DNA from: Ereboglobus sp.
GTDB taxonomy: Bacteria > Verrucomicrobiota > Verrucomicrobiia > Opitutales > Opitutaceae
Assembly: GCA_029974595.1 (NCBI GenBank)
Contig: JARKRC010000063.1
Coordinates: forward strand, 62,001-126,000
DNA length: 64,000 nt
Direction: 5' to 3'
Below the pieces are notes generated by a model. That model was not told where the DNA came from, made no database searches, and saw only the letters and a list, made by a program, of their open reading frames with translations. A program made the position numbers and the translations under genes. This document shows, piece after piece, positions 53,670 through 63,870 of the stretch. Position 1 is the stretch's first letter, and every line of letters starts with the position of its first letter.

Positions 53670-56618
53670 TCATTCGAATTTTGCGTGCCGCTGAAACTGG
53701 AGCGTCACTTCACTCAGGAGGCCGGCATCGAGCAATGGAGATTTTTCATTAAAATAGTTCCAGGACGAAAATGCTACTCTTTGGCCGGATGGACGGGGTT
53801 TGCTGGCGATCAGCCAGTCCGGATAACGCACAAGCGCGCGTCCCTCGGCGCCCATTGCCTCGCCCCATTCGCAGTCGTCAGGATGATTATTGTCGCCCAT
53901 GAGCCGGTTTGCCCAGGTGTTGGTTATCGCAATGGATACTTTGTTTTCGCCGCATTTTATATAATCGGTGACATCCACTTTATAAGGCGGATGCCAAAGG
54001 ACGGCCACGGGTTTGTTGTTTATTGAGATTGCGGCCATTTCCTTTACGATGCCCAGGTCGAGAATGACGCTCAAGTCGGCGTCGGGTATATTGTCCGGCA
54101 GGCGGAATACCTTGGAATAGGTGGCGGTTCCTGAGAAATATTTTATTCTTTCATCCTTGGAGCGGCTCCACGATTCGAGTTTTTCAAATGTCGCGGAGAA
54201 CGCATTCCCAAGCGGCGGTTGGAAGTTCACATCCCACGCTCCATCCAGGATCATATCGGCGGGAATATCTTTTATCGAGGCGCGGAGTGTCCGGCCTTTG
54301 GTTGTCTGCAATTCAATGTCGCCGGGTTGAACGGCTTTGGCGCACCAGTCGCCGCGTGAATTGATGTCCAAAAGAAAGCTGTCTTCAGGCAGCCGGGTGG
54401 CCATGGATTTTATAAAATCATTTTGGAGCGATTTCTTTTGAAATACGACAAACAATGCCTGGTTGGCTTCGAGCCGCAAAATCACATCGGCGCCGGTATC
54501 GGTTGGCTGCCATGTGGCGAGCTGCTTGATTTCGCCTGATTCGGGATTCCAGATTTCGGGAACTTTGTCCTTGGTCCTCAGGGAAGCCCGTATGTTTTTG
54601 ACCTTCGCCTCCGTATTCGAGAAATAAAAAATGTCTGCGTCCGCGGATCGCCGATGCAGGTGACAGAGGGAGTCGTCGGCCTGGCCTGAAATGGCAATGC
54701 CGGGCGAGATTTTTATTTCCCGCAAGGCTTCCCCGACTGTGCGCCCCCACAATACCTTGCCTTTGCCAAGGCGGTTTTCTCCGACCGGCGACGCAGTGTT
54801 TTTGCCCCAAAGCCGATCGGCAATGTTTTCGAACTCGTTTCTGTTTTCGGCAATGTCTTTGTACCCCTTGGTTTTTTTCGGTTTGGGACCGAGGATGATT
54901 GCGCCTTGGGCGACGAGTTCTTCAAGCTTGAGAAGGACGGCTTTTGAGAGCGCGCCGGTGTTGGGAACTGCGAGCAAATGATATAGTCTTCCAACCGGAC
55001 TGACGAGTTTTCCGGCTTTCACTTTTACCAGACTCAGCAATGTTTTTTCCGAGATGACATCGCCTCCGGGAATATGCTCATCCAACGATATAAAGTCGGA
55101 TACTCTCCGGCCCTTTTGCAGCAGGTATTGCGAGCGGGTGAGATAAGCGATCCATGCCTTGCCCGGCTCATACCAAGTCTGATTCCGGCCAAAGTGCGTT
55201 CCCCACGGCCCCATGCACATCCCGGGTTTTATATTGTCAGGAAAAGGTTGATGAACCCAATGGTGCAGTATCATGCGGTTGACGCCTTTGGAAAACGCTA
55301 CATCGCCGCTGAATTTGAGGCGGGCGGGAGCTTCGCTCCAGCGGCTTTCCGCGCCGCCTCCGGTAAACGCCTCGGCGCTCAGCAGGTTGATCCCGAAGAA
55401 CGGTATGGCTGCGTTCACATGCCATTTGTCGATGTCGGTTTTGCGCATGCGCGTCCAAAACTCCGTGGTGGGCATTGGAGAAAGATGCGCCGCGTCGAAT
55501 GTATTGAACGGGCGCGGCACGTTTACTGGGCCGGTGGCATACGGCTCAATTTGAATCTGCATCCCGAGCTCCGCGAGCATTTTTTTCGGAACGCCGTAGC
55601 TGTATTCAATGAACATGTCCGAAATGGCGGTTTTCAGATCCCACTTGAAACCGTCTGTGGCGTCTTTGCCTTCAATGATGCGTCCTGCAAAAACCGGCAG
55701 CCAGGGGATTATGTCATAGCCTTTTCTCGATGAGAATTCCGCGCGCATCAACGGCGTCCAGTTTTGATCGCCGGCCTCGTAACTGTCGAAGAGCATGTAT
55801 GTGATCGTGGAGCCGAGATAATCACCCACATTCTGTTTCATCGGTTCCAGCACATGCCGCATGTGCAACGCCATTGCCGCGGCGCTCATCTTGTCCGCCT
55901 CGAGCGCGGCGACATTTTCAGGGGCGGAAGTCGGAGTTGCCCCGGTGGGTGTATGGCCAAAACGGTAGATTGTATAATTTCCTTTCGGCACGACGCAGTT
56001 CAATTGTCCGTTTGGCTGCATTTTATCGGATATGTCGATGATGCTTGTTATCGATGGCTCGCCGTCCGGGACCAAAAGCACGGCGATGTCTTTATAATAA
56101 TCCAGCTTGCTTGGCGGTTGATCCAGATAGCCGTCGAAATATCGCGGGCCGGCGACTTTTTCCTCGGACCAAACAATGCGTTGCATGGCGTTTTCGGGCC
56201 TTATCCAAGGGCCGCCGCTGACCGACCATCCGATGCAGTTATGCATTCCCAGTTTCAGGCCGAGCCTTTTGGCCTCCGATGCCGAATATTTTACCAAATC
56301 CCACCATTTGTCGTTAAAGTAATCGATGCCTGATGAATAGGAATTGGCGAGCGGCGGATATCTGTCGGTAGCCGTCGAAACGAGCTGGAACAAGGTCGCT
56401 CCCGCAATGCCGGCATTTTTCATGGCCTCCAAGTCTTTCGTGATGCCATCTTTTTCGACATTGTATCCGACCCAATGCCACCAGACGTAGGAGCCGAATT
56501 CTTCTGGAGGCGCGCGAAAGTCCGCCGGGTTTATGCCGGTCTCCACTGTTGTATTTCCGGCGTGGCAAGCGGCGGCAATGATTACAAAGAGGCAAAAAAA
56601 TAGGGGATTGTGTTTCAT
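53670..56618 (-). CDS. Alpha-L-rhamnosidase-like glycosyl hydrolase (GH106-like)
   Basis: Signal peptide MKHNPLFFCLFVIIAAACHA; PPEEFGSYVWWHWVGYNVEKDGITKDLEAMKNAGIAGATLFQLV... LKLGMHNCIGWSVSGGPWIRPENAMQRIVWSE... C-terminal sugar-binding-like domain. Confidence 0.83.
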   Translation of the reverse strand: MKHNPLFFCLFVIIAAACHAGNTTVETGINPADFRAPPEEFGSYVWWHWVGYNVEKDGITKDLEAMKNAGIAGATLFQLVSTATDRYPPLANSYSSGIDYFNDKWWDLVKYSASEAKRLGLKLGMHNCIGWSVSGGPWIRPENAMQRIVWSEEKVAGPRYFDGYLDQPPSKLDYYKDIAVLLVPDGEPSITSIIDISDKMQPNGQLNCVVPKGNYTIYRFGHTPTGATPTSAPENVAALEADKMSAAAMALHMRHVLEPMKQNVGDYLGSTITYMLFDSYEAGDQNWTPLMRAEFSSRKGYDIIPWLPVFAGRIIEGKDATDGFKWDLKTAISDMFIEYSYGVPKKMLAELGMQIQIEPYATGPVNVPRPFNTFDAAHLSPMPTTEFWTRMRKTDIDKWHVNAAIPFFGINLLSAEAFTGGGAESRWSEAPARLKFSGDVAFSKGVNRMILHHWVHQPFPDNIKPGMCMGPWGTHFGRNQTWYEPGKAWIAYLTRSQYLLQKGRRVSDFISLDEHIPGGDVISEKTLLSLVKVKAGKLVSPVGRLYHLLAVPNTGALSKAVLLKLEELVAQGAIILGPKPKKTKGYKDIAENRNEFENIADRLWGKNTASPVGENRLGKGKVLWGRTVGEALREIKISPGIAISGQADDSLCHLHRRSADADIFYFSNTEAKVKNIRASLRTKDKVPEIWNPESGEIKQLATWQPTDTGADVILRLEANQALFVVFQKKSLQNDFIKSMATRLPEDSFLLDINSRGDWCAKAVQPGDIELQTTKGRTLRASIKDIPADMILDGAWDVNFQPPLGNAFSATFEKLESWSRSKDERIKYFSGTATYSKVFRLPDNIPDADLSVILDLGIVKEMAAISINNKPVAVLWHPPYKVDVTDYIKCGENKVSIAITNTWANRLMGDNNHPDDCEWGEAMGAEGRALVRYPDWLIASKPRPSGQRVAFSSWNYFNEKSPLLDAGLLSEVTLQFQRHAKFE

Positions 56619-56753
56619 TATATAACGATAATAGGGAGTGCGGTTTGATGTGTATCGCGAGGCGGGATGCGCTGTCCGGACGGGAGTTCTTCGAGCAGGA
56701 AAAGGGTTTTTGCAAATGCTGGCAGGGTAGTTTGCGGAAGAAATGTTTTTGAC

Positions 56754-56770
56754 GGTCAACCATTGACCGG
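56754..56770. promoter_or_regulatory. Candidate operator CGGTCAACCATTGACCG
   Basis: 7-bp perfect arms in the divergent region between the GH106-like and esterase-like genes. Confidence 0.6.
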
Positions 56771-56853
56771 TTGCCGGGTGGCATGCAGCAGGCGTGTGTT
56801 TTGATTTGCAGAAAGATATCCCGGCCATTGATACATTTTTATCAGATTTAAGG

Positions 56854-58473
56854 ATGCCCACGATGAAAACCCGCGCTCCGAATTTCCACAGGATGACAGG
56901 CATCCTGTGTTTTGCCTGTCTCTTTGCCTGCCTGGCGGCGGGTGTGAGGGCAAAGGCGACGCCCGCGGAGATTTTTTCCGACCACATGGTATTGCAACAG
57001 GGCAAACCGCTCCCTGTTTGGGGCACGGCGGAGCCCGGCGAACGCGTGGAGGTTTCATTTGGCGCGCGAGCGTCAGCCTCGGCCCTGGCGAATGGGGCGG
57101 GGGATTGGATGGTCGAATTACCGCCACAGCCTGTCGTGACCGAACCGCAGGTTTTGCGCATTCGCGGGGAAAACGAAATCATCATTAACGATGTGCTTGT
57201 GGGTGAAGTGTGGATCGGTTCGGGCCAATCGAACATGGGTGTCACTGCCCGCGAATCGATCGATTGGGAAACCGTGCGCAAGGAGATTGCCGCCGGAGAT
57301 TTTTCCGCGGTGCGGGTCCTTCAGGTTGGCTGGATGGCGGCGGATTCTCCGCGTCGCGACCTTGGCGGCGCGCGATGGCGTGCTTCCGGGGAAGGGAGCC
57401 TGGGCAATTTCTCCGCGGTCATGGTGTATTTCGCGAGGGCGCTGCAACACGCGCGGCCCGGGATTCCGATCGGACTCATTCAGTCGTCGGTCGGCGGCAC
57501 GAATGCGCACGCGTGGCTGCCGGGCGACGCTTTCAGGAACGGAAAGGGTGCGGCATACATTCGGCGCTGGTATCAGGAGCAGTTGGAGAAATTGCCGGCG
57601 CAAAACAAAATCCACGCTGAAAAACTCGCTCGGCACGCGCAGGCGGTTGCAAAGGCTAAAAAGGAAAAAACAAAACCGCCGCGCGCGCCGGAACCGCCCA
57701 TGGGGCCACAAAGCAAACGCCGTCCGACATGCCTCTACAACGGCATGATTGCCCCGCTTCAGCCTTACGCTATCCGCGGTGTGGCGTGGTATCAGGGAGA
57801 GAACAACAGCTCGCTCCAATGGGCCGGCGATTACGCAGCGCTGATGGACGATTTGATAAACGGCTGGCGTGCCGATTGGGCGCGCGAGGCCCGCCGCGAC
57901 AAGCCGGAGGAGCTTCCGTTTCTCATTGTGCAGCTTCCCAATTACAAAAACAGCAATGTCTGGCCGCTGCTGCGCGAGCAGCAGGAACGCATTGTGAAGA
58001 ATGTCCCGGGTACCGCGCTGGTGTGCACGATCGATGCCGGTGATCCGAAAGACATCCATCCGCGCAACAAAACGCCCGTGGGCGAACGACTCGCGCTTGC
58101 GGCGCGGGCGCTCGCGTATGGAGAGACCGGCATCGTGTCGGGCGGGCCGGCTTTCCGGGCCGTTGCGTACGGCAATGGGAAAGCGATTGTGTCGTTTGGC
58201 GGCATCGGCGGCGGTTTGATGACTTCCGATGGAGACGCGCCAAGGGGATTCGAGCTGGCCGGCGCGGACGGACGCTTTTTTCCGGCGCGCGCGAGGATTT
58301 CCGGGGGAACGATTGTTCTCGAATCGCGCGATGTCCCCGAGCCGGCGGCGGTGCGTTATGCCTGGGCGAACAATCCCGAGAATCCAAATCTTTATAACAA
58401 GGCGAAACTGCCCGCGTATCCGTTCAGGACTGACAACTGGGATTGGCCCGGCGGCGGCGCGAAAATCCGTTGA
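56854..58473 (+). CDS. Sialate O-acetylesterase-like SGNH hydrolase
   Basis: GSGQSNMGV, IRGVAWYQGENNS, DPKDIHPRNKTPVGERLALAARAL; signal peptide. Confidence 0.87.
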   Translation: MPTMKTRAPNFHRMTGILCFACLFACLAAGVRAKATPAEIFSDHMVLQQGKPLPVWGTAEPGERVEVSFGARASASALANGAGDWMVELPPQPVVTEPQVLRIRGENEIIINDVLVGEVWIGSGQSNMGVTARESIDWETVRKEIAAGDFSAVRVLQVGWMAADSPRRDLGGARWRASGEGSLGNFSAVMVYFARALQHARPGIPIGLIQSSVGGTNAHAWLPGDAFRNGKGAAYIRRWYQEQLEKLPAQNKIHAEKLARHAQAVAKAKKEKTKPPRAPEPPMGPQSKRRPTCLYNGMIAPLQPYAIRGVAWYQGENNSSLQWAGDYAALMDDLINGWRADWAREARRDKPEELPFLIVQLPNYKNSNVWPLLREQQERIVKNVPGTALVCTIDAGDPKDIHPRNKTPVGERLALAARALAYGETGIVSGGPAFRAVAYGNGKAIVSFGGIGGGLMTSDGDAPRGFELAGADGRFFPARARISGGTIVLESRDVPEPAAVRYAWANNPENPNLYNKAKLPAYPFRTDNWDWPGGGAKIR

Positions 58474-58491
58474 TAAAGCGTGCCCAAGTAC

Positions 58492-58500
58492 ACCGTTGAC
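58492..58500. promoter_or_regulatory. Candidate operator half-site ACCGTTGAC upstream of the 58614 gene
   Basis: Reverse complement is GTCAACGGT, identical to the half-sites at 47108 and 50984. Confidence 0.4.
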
Positions 58501-58613
58501 CGTATCTCTGTTTGCATCGCATCCCAATGTGAATGTCTTGTGCGCCGCCGCGCAAAACATCCCTGTCATGGCGGCTTTTCGAAAAGTCAGCTCCCAAAAG
58601 AATCCTCAATCTT

Positions 58614-61358
58614 ATGCATAGACTAAACCTCGCCTTGTTTTCGCTGTTCATTTTAATTGCGATTCCCGCAAACGCCGCGCCGGACGCCCCGAAGCTCCTT
58701 TCGCCGAAACACAACGAGTCCTCGGCCAACGCCACGCCGACATTCACATGGGCGGCTGTAAACGGTGCGTCGGCCTACGAGATCGAAGTCGCGGCCGATT
58801 TCGAATTCAAGACCGTCGTTGTCCCTGTCACGCGCGTGCAAACGACGAGTTTTACACCCGGCAAGCCGCTTTACCGCGCGCAACGGTTCTGGCGCGTGCG
58901 CGCGATCGATGCCTCCGGCACGGCGGGCAAATGGTCGTCGCTGCACGTCTATCGCATACTGTCCGAGCCAAAGGCCGCCGCGGCGCCGAAACCCGCGGCA
59001 TCCGTCGCGAAGCCAGGCAAGACGCTCAAGCTGCTCACGCCAATGCACAATGAGGAATCCACCAACGCGCGGCCCGTTTTCACATGGACGCCGGTCGAAG
59101 GCGCGGTCGCGTATGAAATCGAGATCGCGGCCGATTATGAATACAAGAAGGCCGTTGTGCCGGTGACGCGTGTTGACACGCCAAGCTTTACGCCCGCGGA
59201 GCCGCTCTATCCGTCAAATCGTTTCTGGCGCGTGCGTGCGATTCATGCCTCCGGCAAGGCTGGGAAATGGACTGACACGTTCGTTTACAAGCTGAAGCCT
59301 GCGCCCGCATCGCAGGCGCGCGCCATGTCGAAACGGCCCTCTGTTTATCCGGCCAACAACCAGGCGGGCATCGTGCAGAATCCGGGTTTCACGTGGGACG
59401 CCGTGCCCGGCGCGATCGCTTACGAAATCGAAATCGCCGCGAACTTTGATTTTTCGAAAATCGTCACTCCCGCCACGCGCGTCGAGACGCCTCGCTATGT
59501 GCCGCTGCAGCCGCTGTATCCTTCCTCCCGTTTCTGGCGCACGCGCGCTATCAACGCCGATGGCAAGGCCGGCGCCTGGTCGGACGGTCGTGTGTACAAA
59601 CTCCACGAGCCCGCAAATAAGATCAACATTCCCGCCGGGGCCGCGCTTGCGGAGATTCGCGCGGCCATCGCCGCCGCGCCCGCGTCGTCGATCATCACCT
59701 TCGCGCCCAAGGCCACATACCGCTTGAAAATGGGCGAAAAGGATTCGCATTTTCTCACGCTCGAAAAACGCGACGACCTCATCATAGACGGCAACGATTC
59801 GCTCTTCATCATCGACAATCCCAGGGCGGGCGCGCTCAACATGCGCGAATGCCAGCGCATCACTTTCCGCCGGTTTCGCTTTGATTACGATCCGCTCCCG
59901 CACTCCGTCGGCGTTGTCGAATCCTTCAATCCCGGCGAAGGCAGCGCGGCGACCGTCACGCTCCGCGCTCTGCCGGGTTATCCCGATTTCGACGCGCCGC
60001 ACATGATCGCAAACTGGTCGTGGGGCGTGATTCTCGACCCCGTCATCGCGGGGCGCATGAAGGCGAACGCGCCGCTCGTGATGAATTTTCCGGGCGCAAA
60101 GGTCACGCGCAACCCCGCGGGCGCCGGACTCTTCGATGTCGCCGTGCCGCATGTCAACTACGGCAAATTTTTCGCGAAGGGCGACCGTGTCATCATTTTT
60201 GCGCGCGAGCACGGACGCAGCCTTTGCTCAGCCGATGCGAATTGCGAGGACATCACGTTCGACCGTGTCGTCACGCACGCTTCTCCCGCCGGGCATTTTA
60301 TAGCGATCAATTGCTCGGACGTGAAAATCCTCTCATGCGCCTCCGTGCCGAAAGATGCCACGCGCCACTATGCGGGCAATGCCGACGGCGCGCACATTCG
60401 CGCCAATCTTGTCGGCCCGTGGATCGAGGGATGCACATTCGACAGCATTGGCGACGACGGCGTGGCGCTCTACAACAAAGGCATGGCGATCAACGCGAAT
60501 CCGTCGCCCGACACGTTCACCGTCGCGGGCACGTTCATGAACCTCCAGCCCGGCGACACCTTTGTGATTTTCAATCCGGTTGACGGCACCCTTGCCGGCG
60601 GGCCACGCGCCGTCACCGCCGTGAAATCGGCGGACGGCGGCCAGTATGCCGTGACCTTCAAACCGGCGCTCGCATCGAAAGCCGACATCCCCATGGGCGA
60701 CAAAACCTGGTGGAGAAATGCGCAGTTGTTCAATCGCACGCGCCAGAACTCCGGCTTTGTGGTGAAGAACAACACCTTCAAATCCGTGCGCCGCTACTCG
60801 GTCATTGTGCGCTCAACCGACGGGATCATCACGGGCAACGAGATCACCGGTTCGTCGAACTCCGCCATCACGCTCCTGAACGAGCCCCAATCGTGGGCCA
60901 ACGGCCTGCACAGCGAGCGCGTGCTCATCGCGCGCAACAAAATCAGCGCCTCGACCTTCGATGCTTCCTCATCAACCGGCGGCGGCATCTCGGTAAACCT
61001 GCGCAGCCTTCAAGACACATCCGCCTCCGCCCGTCCCTCCGGAAAAGCCGCCGGAAAACCCGGACGCTTGCATCGCGACATTCGCATAGAAAACAACACG
61101 ATCACCGATTGGAATTATCATGCCATCCTGCTGCGCAGCGCGGCCGATTGCATCGTGAGCGGCAACATAATCTCGTCCTCGCCCGGCGCGAAATTCGTCT
61201 CGCCGGAAAAGGAAAACATCGCGCTGCTCATCGACAACACCGCAAACTGCGCGATCACGGGCAATGACACGACCGGCGACGCGCGCCTGACGACGCCCGG
61301 GCAGCGCATCACGCTCATCGACAGCGAGGGCGCAACGCTGAATGGCAACAAGCCCTGA
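58614..61358 (+). CDS. Secreted multidomain protein: three Fn3-like repeats plus right-handed beta-helix (GH110-like)
   Basis: Three tandem repeats (PTFTWAAVNGASAYEIEVAADFEF... RFWRVRAIDASGTAGKW etc.); NADGAHIRANLVGPWIEGCTFDSIGDDGVALYN; GFVVKNNTFKSVRRYSVIV. Confidence 0.8.
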   Translation: MHRLNLALFSLFILIAIPANAAPDAPKLLSPKHNESSANATPTFTWAAVNGASAYEIEVAADFEFKTVVVPVTRVQTTSFTPGKPLYRAQRFWRVRAIDASGTAGKWSSLHVYRILSEPKAAAAPKPAASVAKPGKTLKLLTPMHNEESTNARPVFTWTPVEGAVAYEIEIAADYEYKKAVVPVTRVDTPSFTPAEPLYPSNRFWRVRAIHASGKAGKWTDTFVYKLKPAPASQARAMSKRPSVYPANNQAGIVQNPGFTWDAVPGAIAYEIEIAANFDFSKIVTPATRVETPRYVPLQPLYPSSRFWRTRAINADGKAGAWSDGRVYKLHEPANKINIPAGAALAEIRAAIAAAPASSIITFAPKATYRLKMGEKDSHFLTLEKRDDLIIDGNDSLFIIDNPRAGALNMRECQRITFRRFRFDYDPLPHSVGVVESFNPGEGSAATVTLRALPGYPDFDAPHMIANWSWGVILDPVIAGRMKANAPLVMNFPGAKVTRNPAGAGLFDVAVPHVNYGKFFAKGDRVIIFAREHGRSLCSADANCEDITFDRVVTHASPAGHFIAINCSDVKILSCASVPKDATRHYAGNADGAHIRANLVGPWIEGCTFDSIGDDGVALYNKGMAINANPSPDTFTVAGTFMNLQPGDTFVIFNPVDGTLAGGPRAVTAVKSADGGQYAVTFKPALASKADIPMGDKTWWRNAQLFNRTRQNSGFVVKNNTFKSVRRYSVIVRSTDGIITGNEITGSSNSAITLLNEPQSWANGLHSERVLIARNKISASTFDASSSTGGGISVNLRSLQDTSASARPSGKAAGKPGRLHRDIRIENNTITDWNYHAILLRSAADCIVSGNIISSSPGAKFVSPEKENIALLIDNTANCAITGNDTTGDARLTTPGQRITLIDSEGATLNGNKP

Positions 61359-61532
61359 GTCCGGAAAATGGTGACGCGGACATTGTGCATCCCTCCAGCT
61401 TTGTCTGCCCGGCCCACGACACCGGAACAATGTTTGAAAATTCTCGATAGTGAAGGAATGAAAGATGGCGCAATCGAAATTCGGCCGGTTACCATGCCGC
61501 AAAATCCCTGATTCAACCCATCCCAGAGCCCA

Positions 61533-63857
61533 ATGACAAAAAACCTCATCGCAACATTCCACATCGTTTTATCCGCCGCCGTGTTCATGCCAGACGCCGC
61601 TTTTGCGGCGCGGCCTGACCAGGCTGAAATCCAGTCGCGCATGCGCAAAGCTTTCGACTGGCAAATTGCGCATCGCACCACCGGCACGGACAAATATCCG
61701 ATGAACAGCCATTCGGGCCCGCGCGGCTGGGTGCATGGCGCATTCATGACGGGCGTCATAGAGGCATGGCGCGTGACCGGCGAGAGCGCTTACATTGATT
61801 ACGCATGGAAATGGGCGGATGCTGCTTCATGGCAGCCCGGCCCGCGTCCGACGCACGGCGATGATCACATCGCGTCGCAGGCATACCTCGAACTTTATCA
61901 AATCGATCCGGCTCGCGCAGACATAAAGCCAACGATCGAGACCTTCGACCGGTTGCGTGCGCAAAAGCACAAGGGGGCGGAGTTGCTCTGGTGGTGTGAT
62001 TCGCTTTACATGCAGCCGCCGACTTGGGCGCGGCTGGCAAAAGTGACGGGGGAGCGGAAGTATCTCGACGAAATGACGCGCCTCTACTGGGAGGCTGTCG
62101 ATTATCTCCACGATCCGCAGGAGCGGCTGTTTTTCCGTGACAAAAATTACATGCCGCACGACAAAAATTTTCGCCCGTTCATAATCAGGAACAATGGGGT
62201 GAAAGTTCTTCATCAGGAGCGGAACGGCAAAAAAATGTTCTGGTCGCTAGGCAATGGCTGGGTCTTTGCGGGGCTTCCACGCATCATTGACTGGATGCCC
62301 GAGGGCGCGGAGCGGGAGAAGTTCAGGACGTTTTTCAAAATGTTTGCCGAGCGCATCCTCGAATTGCAGTCGCCGGACGGGCTCTGGCGCATGGGCTTGC
62401 TCGATCCGGCGTCCCATGGGCATGGCGAGGTCAGCGGAAGCGCGTTTTTCATCCATGGCTTTGCGTGGGGCGTGCGCAACGGCTTGCTCGACGCAAAAAC
62501 CTACCTGCCTGCGATCGAGCGCGGCTGGCGCGCCTTGAAGTCATGTCAGCGTCCGGATGGCATGGTCGGGTATGTGCAGCCCATTGGCGCGGCGCCCGGA
62601 AAACATTCCGCGAAAACATCGCAGGAATATGGCACGGGGGCGTTTTTGCTGGCTGGCGCGGAAATCATAAAACTCATGCGCGCGCAGCCCGGTGTTTTTG
62701 CTTCGGTGCGGACGCCCGCGTCGCGTGAAGGCGCCGAACAGCGCGCGTATCAGGTGGCTGTGTTGAAACGTGTCGCCGGCCCCGTCCTGGCCGCGGCCGC
62801 CGAGGGAAGGCTGAAGGAAAAGCTGCCGCCGGTTTATGCGGGACGCGACCGTTACGCGCCGCTTGAGGCACTTGGCCGCACGCTTGCCGGAATAGCGCCG
62901 TGGCTTGAACTCGGCCCGAACGGCGACGCGGAGGGAAGACTGCGCGCCGAATACATCGGCCTCGCCGTGAAAGCCATCCGCTGCTCGACCGATCCGGAAT
63001 CGCCCGCCCATTTGATTTTCAACGAGCGCGGACAGCCGCTCGTGGACACGGCATTCCTCGCGCAGGCGCTCCTTCGCGCGCCGACGCAGCTTTGGGGAAA
63101 CCTCGATGAAAAAACACGCGCCAATGTCATCGCCTCCCTCAAGGCTTCGCGCGTCACCAAGGCGCAAAAAAACAACTGGGAGCTCTTCAGCGCCATCGTC
63201 GAGGCCGCGCTGCTCAAATATTCGGGCGAATGCGAAATGGCCGCGATCGAGACGGCCGTCGCGGATCACGAGGATTGGTACAAAGGCGACGGCACGTATG
63301 GCGACGGACAGCCGCTGCACTGGGATTACTATAACAGCTATGTGATCCAGCCGATGCTCTGGGACGTGCTTGCCGTGTGCGCGGAAAAAAAGCTGCCGCT
63401 TGCGGATCGACTTCCGACAATCCAGACGCGCGCCCGCCGCTATGCGGAAATCCAGGAGCGCATGATTTCGCCCGAGGGCGCCTTTCCGGTGATCGGGCGT
63501 TCATCGGCGTATCGTTTTGGCGCGTTCCAGACGCTGTCGCTCGTCGCGTTGAAAGACGAGCTCCCGCCGACGCTGCCGCGCGGGGCCGTGCGCGCCGCGT
63601 TGCACGCGGTTATCACGCGCGTGATCGAAGCGCCAGGCACCTTCGACGCGGAAGGCTGGTTGCAACGCGGCGCGGTTGGCCACCAGCCGCAGATCGCCGA
63701 AACCTACATAAACACGGGCAGCCTCTATCTGTGCACGTTTGGCTTGCTGCAACTGGGGCTGCCGCCGGACGACCCCTTCTGGACGGAGCCAAGCCTGTCG
63801 TGGACGCAAAAGCGGATTTGGTCGGGCGATGATTTGCCTGCGGACTCGGCCCTGTGA
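61533..63857 (+). CDS. GH105/GH88-like unsaturated glucuronyl/rhamnogalacturonyl hydrolase fused to DUF2264-like domain
   Basis: N-terminus HGDDHIASQAYLELYQ... WWCDSLYMQPPTWARLAKVTGERKYLD... FWSLGNGWVFAGLPRIIDWMP; C-terminus RYAPLEALGRTLAGIAPWLEL... HWDYYNSYVIQPMLWDVL (DUF2264-like). Confidence 0.83.
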   Translation: MTKNLIATFHIVLSAAVFMPDAAFAARPDQAEIQSRMRKAFDWQIAHRTTGTDKYPMNSHSGPRGWVHGAFMTGVIEAWRVTGESAYIDYAWKWADAASWQPGPRPTHGDDHIASQAYLELYQIDPARADIKPTIETFDRLRAQKHKGAELLWWCDSLYMQPPTWARLAKVTGERKYLDEMTRLYWEAVDYLHDPQERLFFRDKNYMPHDKNFRPFIIRNNGVKVLHQERNGKKMFWSLGNGWVFAGLPRIIDWMPEGAEREKFRTFFKMFAERILELQSPDGLWRMGLLDPASHGHGEVSGSAFFIHGFAWGVRNGLLDAKTYLPAIERGWRALKSCQRPDGMVGYVQPIGAAPGKHSAKTSQEYGTGAFLLAGAEIIKLMRAQPGVFASVRTPASREGAEQRAYQVAVLKRVAGPVLAAAAEGRLKEKLPPVYAGRDRYAPLEALGRTLAGIAPWLELGPNGDAEGRLRAEYIGLAVKAIRCSTDPESPAHLIFNERGQPLVDTAFLAQALLRAPTQLWGNLDEKTRANVIASLKASRVTKAQKNNWELFSAIVEAALLKYSGECEMAAIETAVADHEDWYKGDGTYGDGQPLHWDYYNSYVIQPMLWDVLAVCAEKKLPLADRLPTIQTRARRYAEIQERMISPEGAFPVIGRSSAYRFGAFQTLSLVALKDELPPTLPRGAVRAALHAVITRVIEAPGTFDAEGWLQRGAVGHQPQIAETYINTGSLYLCTFGLLQLGLPPDDPFWTEPSLSWTQKRIWSGDDLPADSAL

Positions 63858-63870
63858 CGACACTTTTGAC

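Noticed and set aside
56619-57281. N-terminal extension of the GH106-like ORF
   Set aside because: A good signal peptide starts at 56618. The extension overlaps the divergent esterase gene and the candidate operator.
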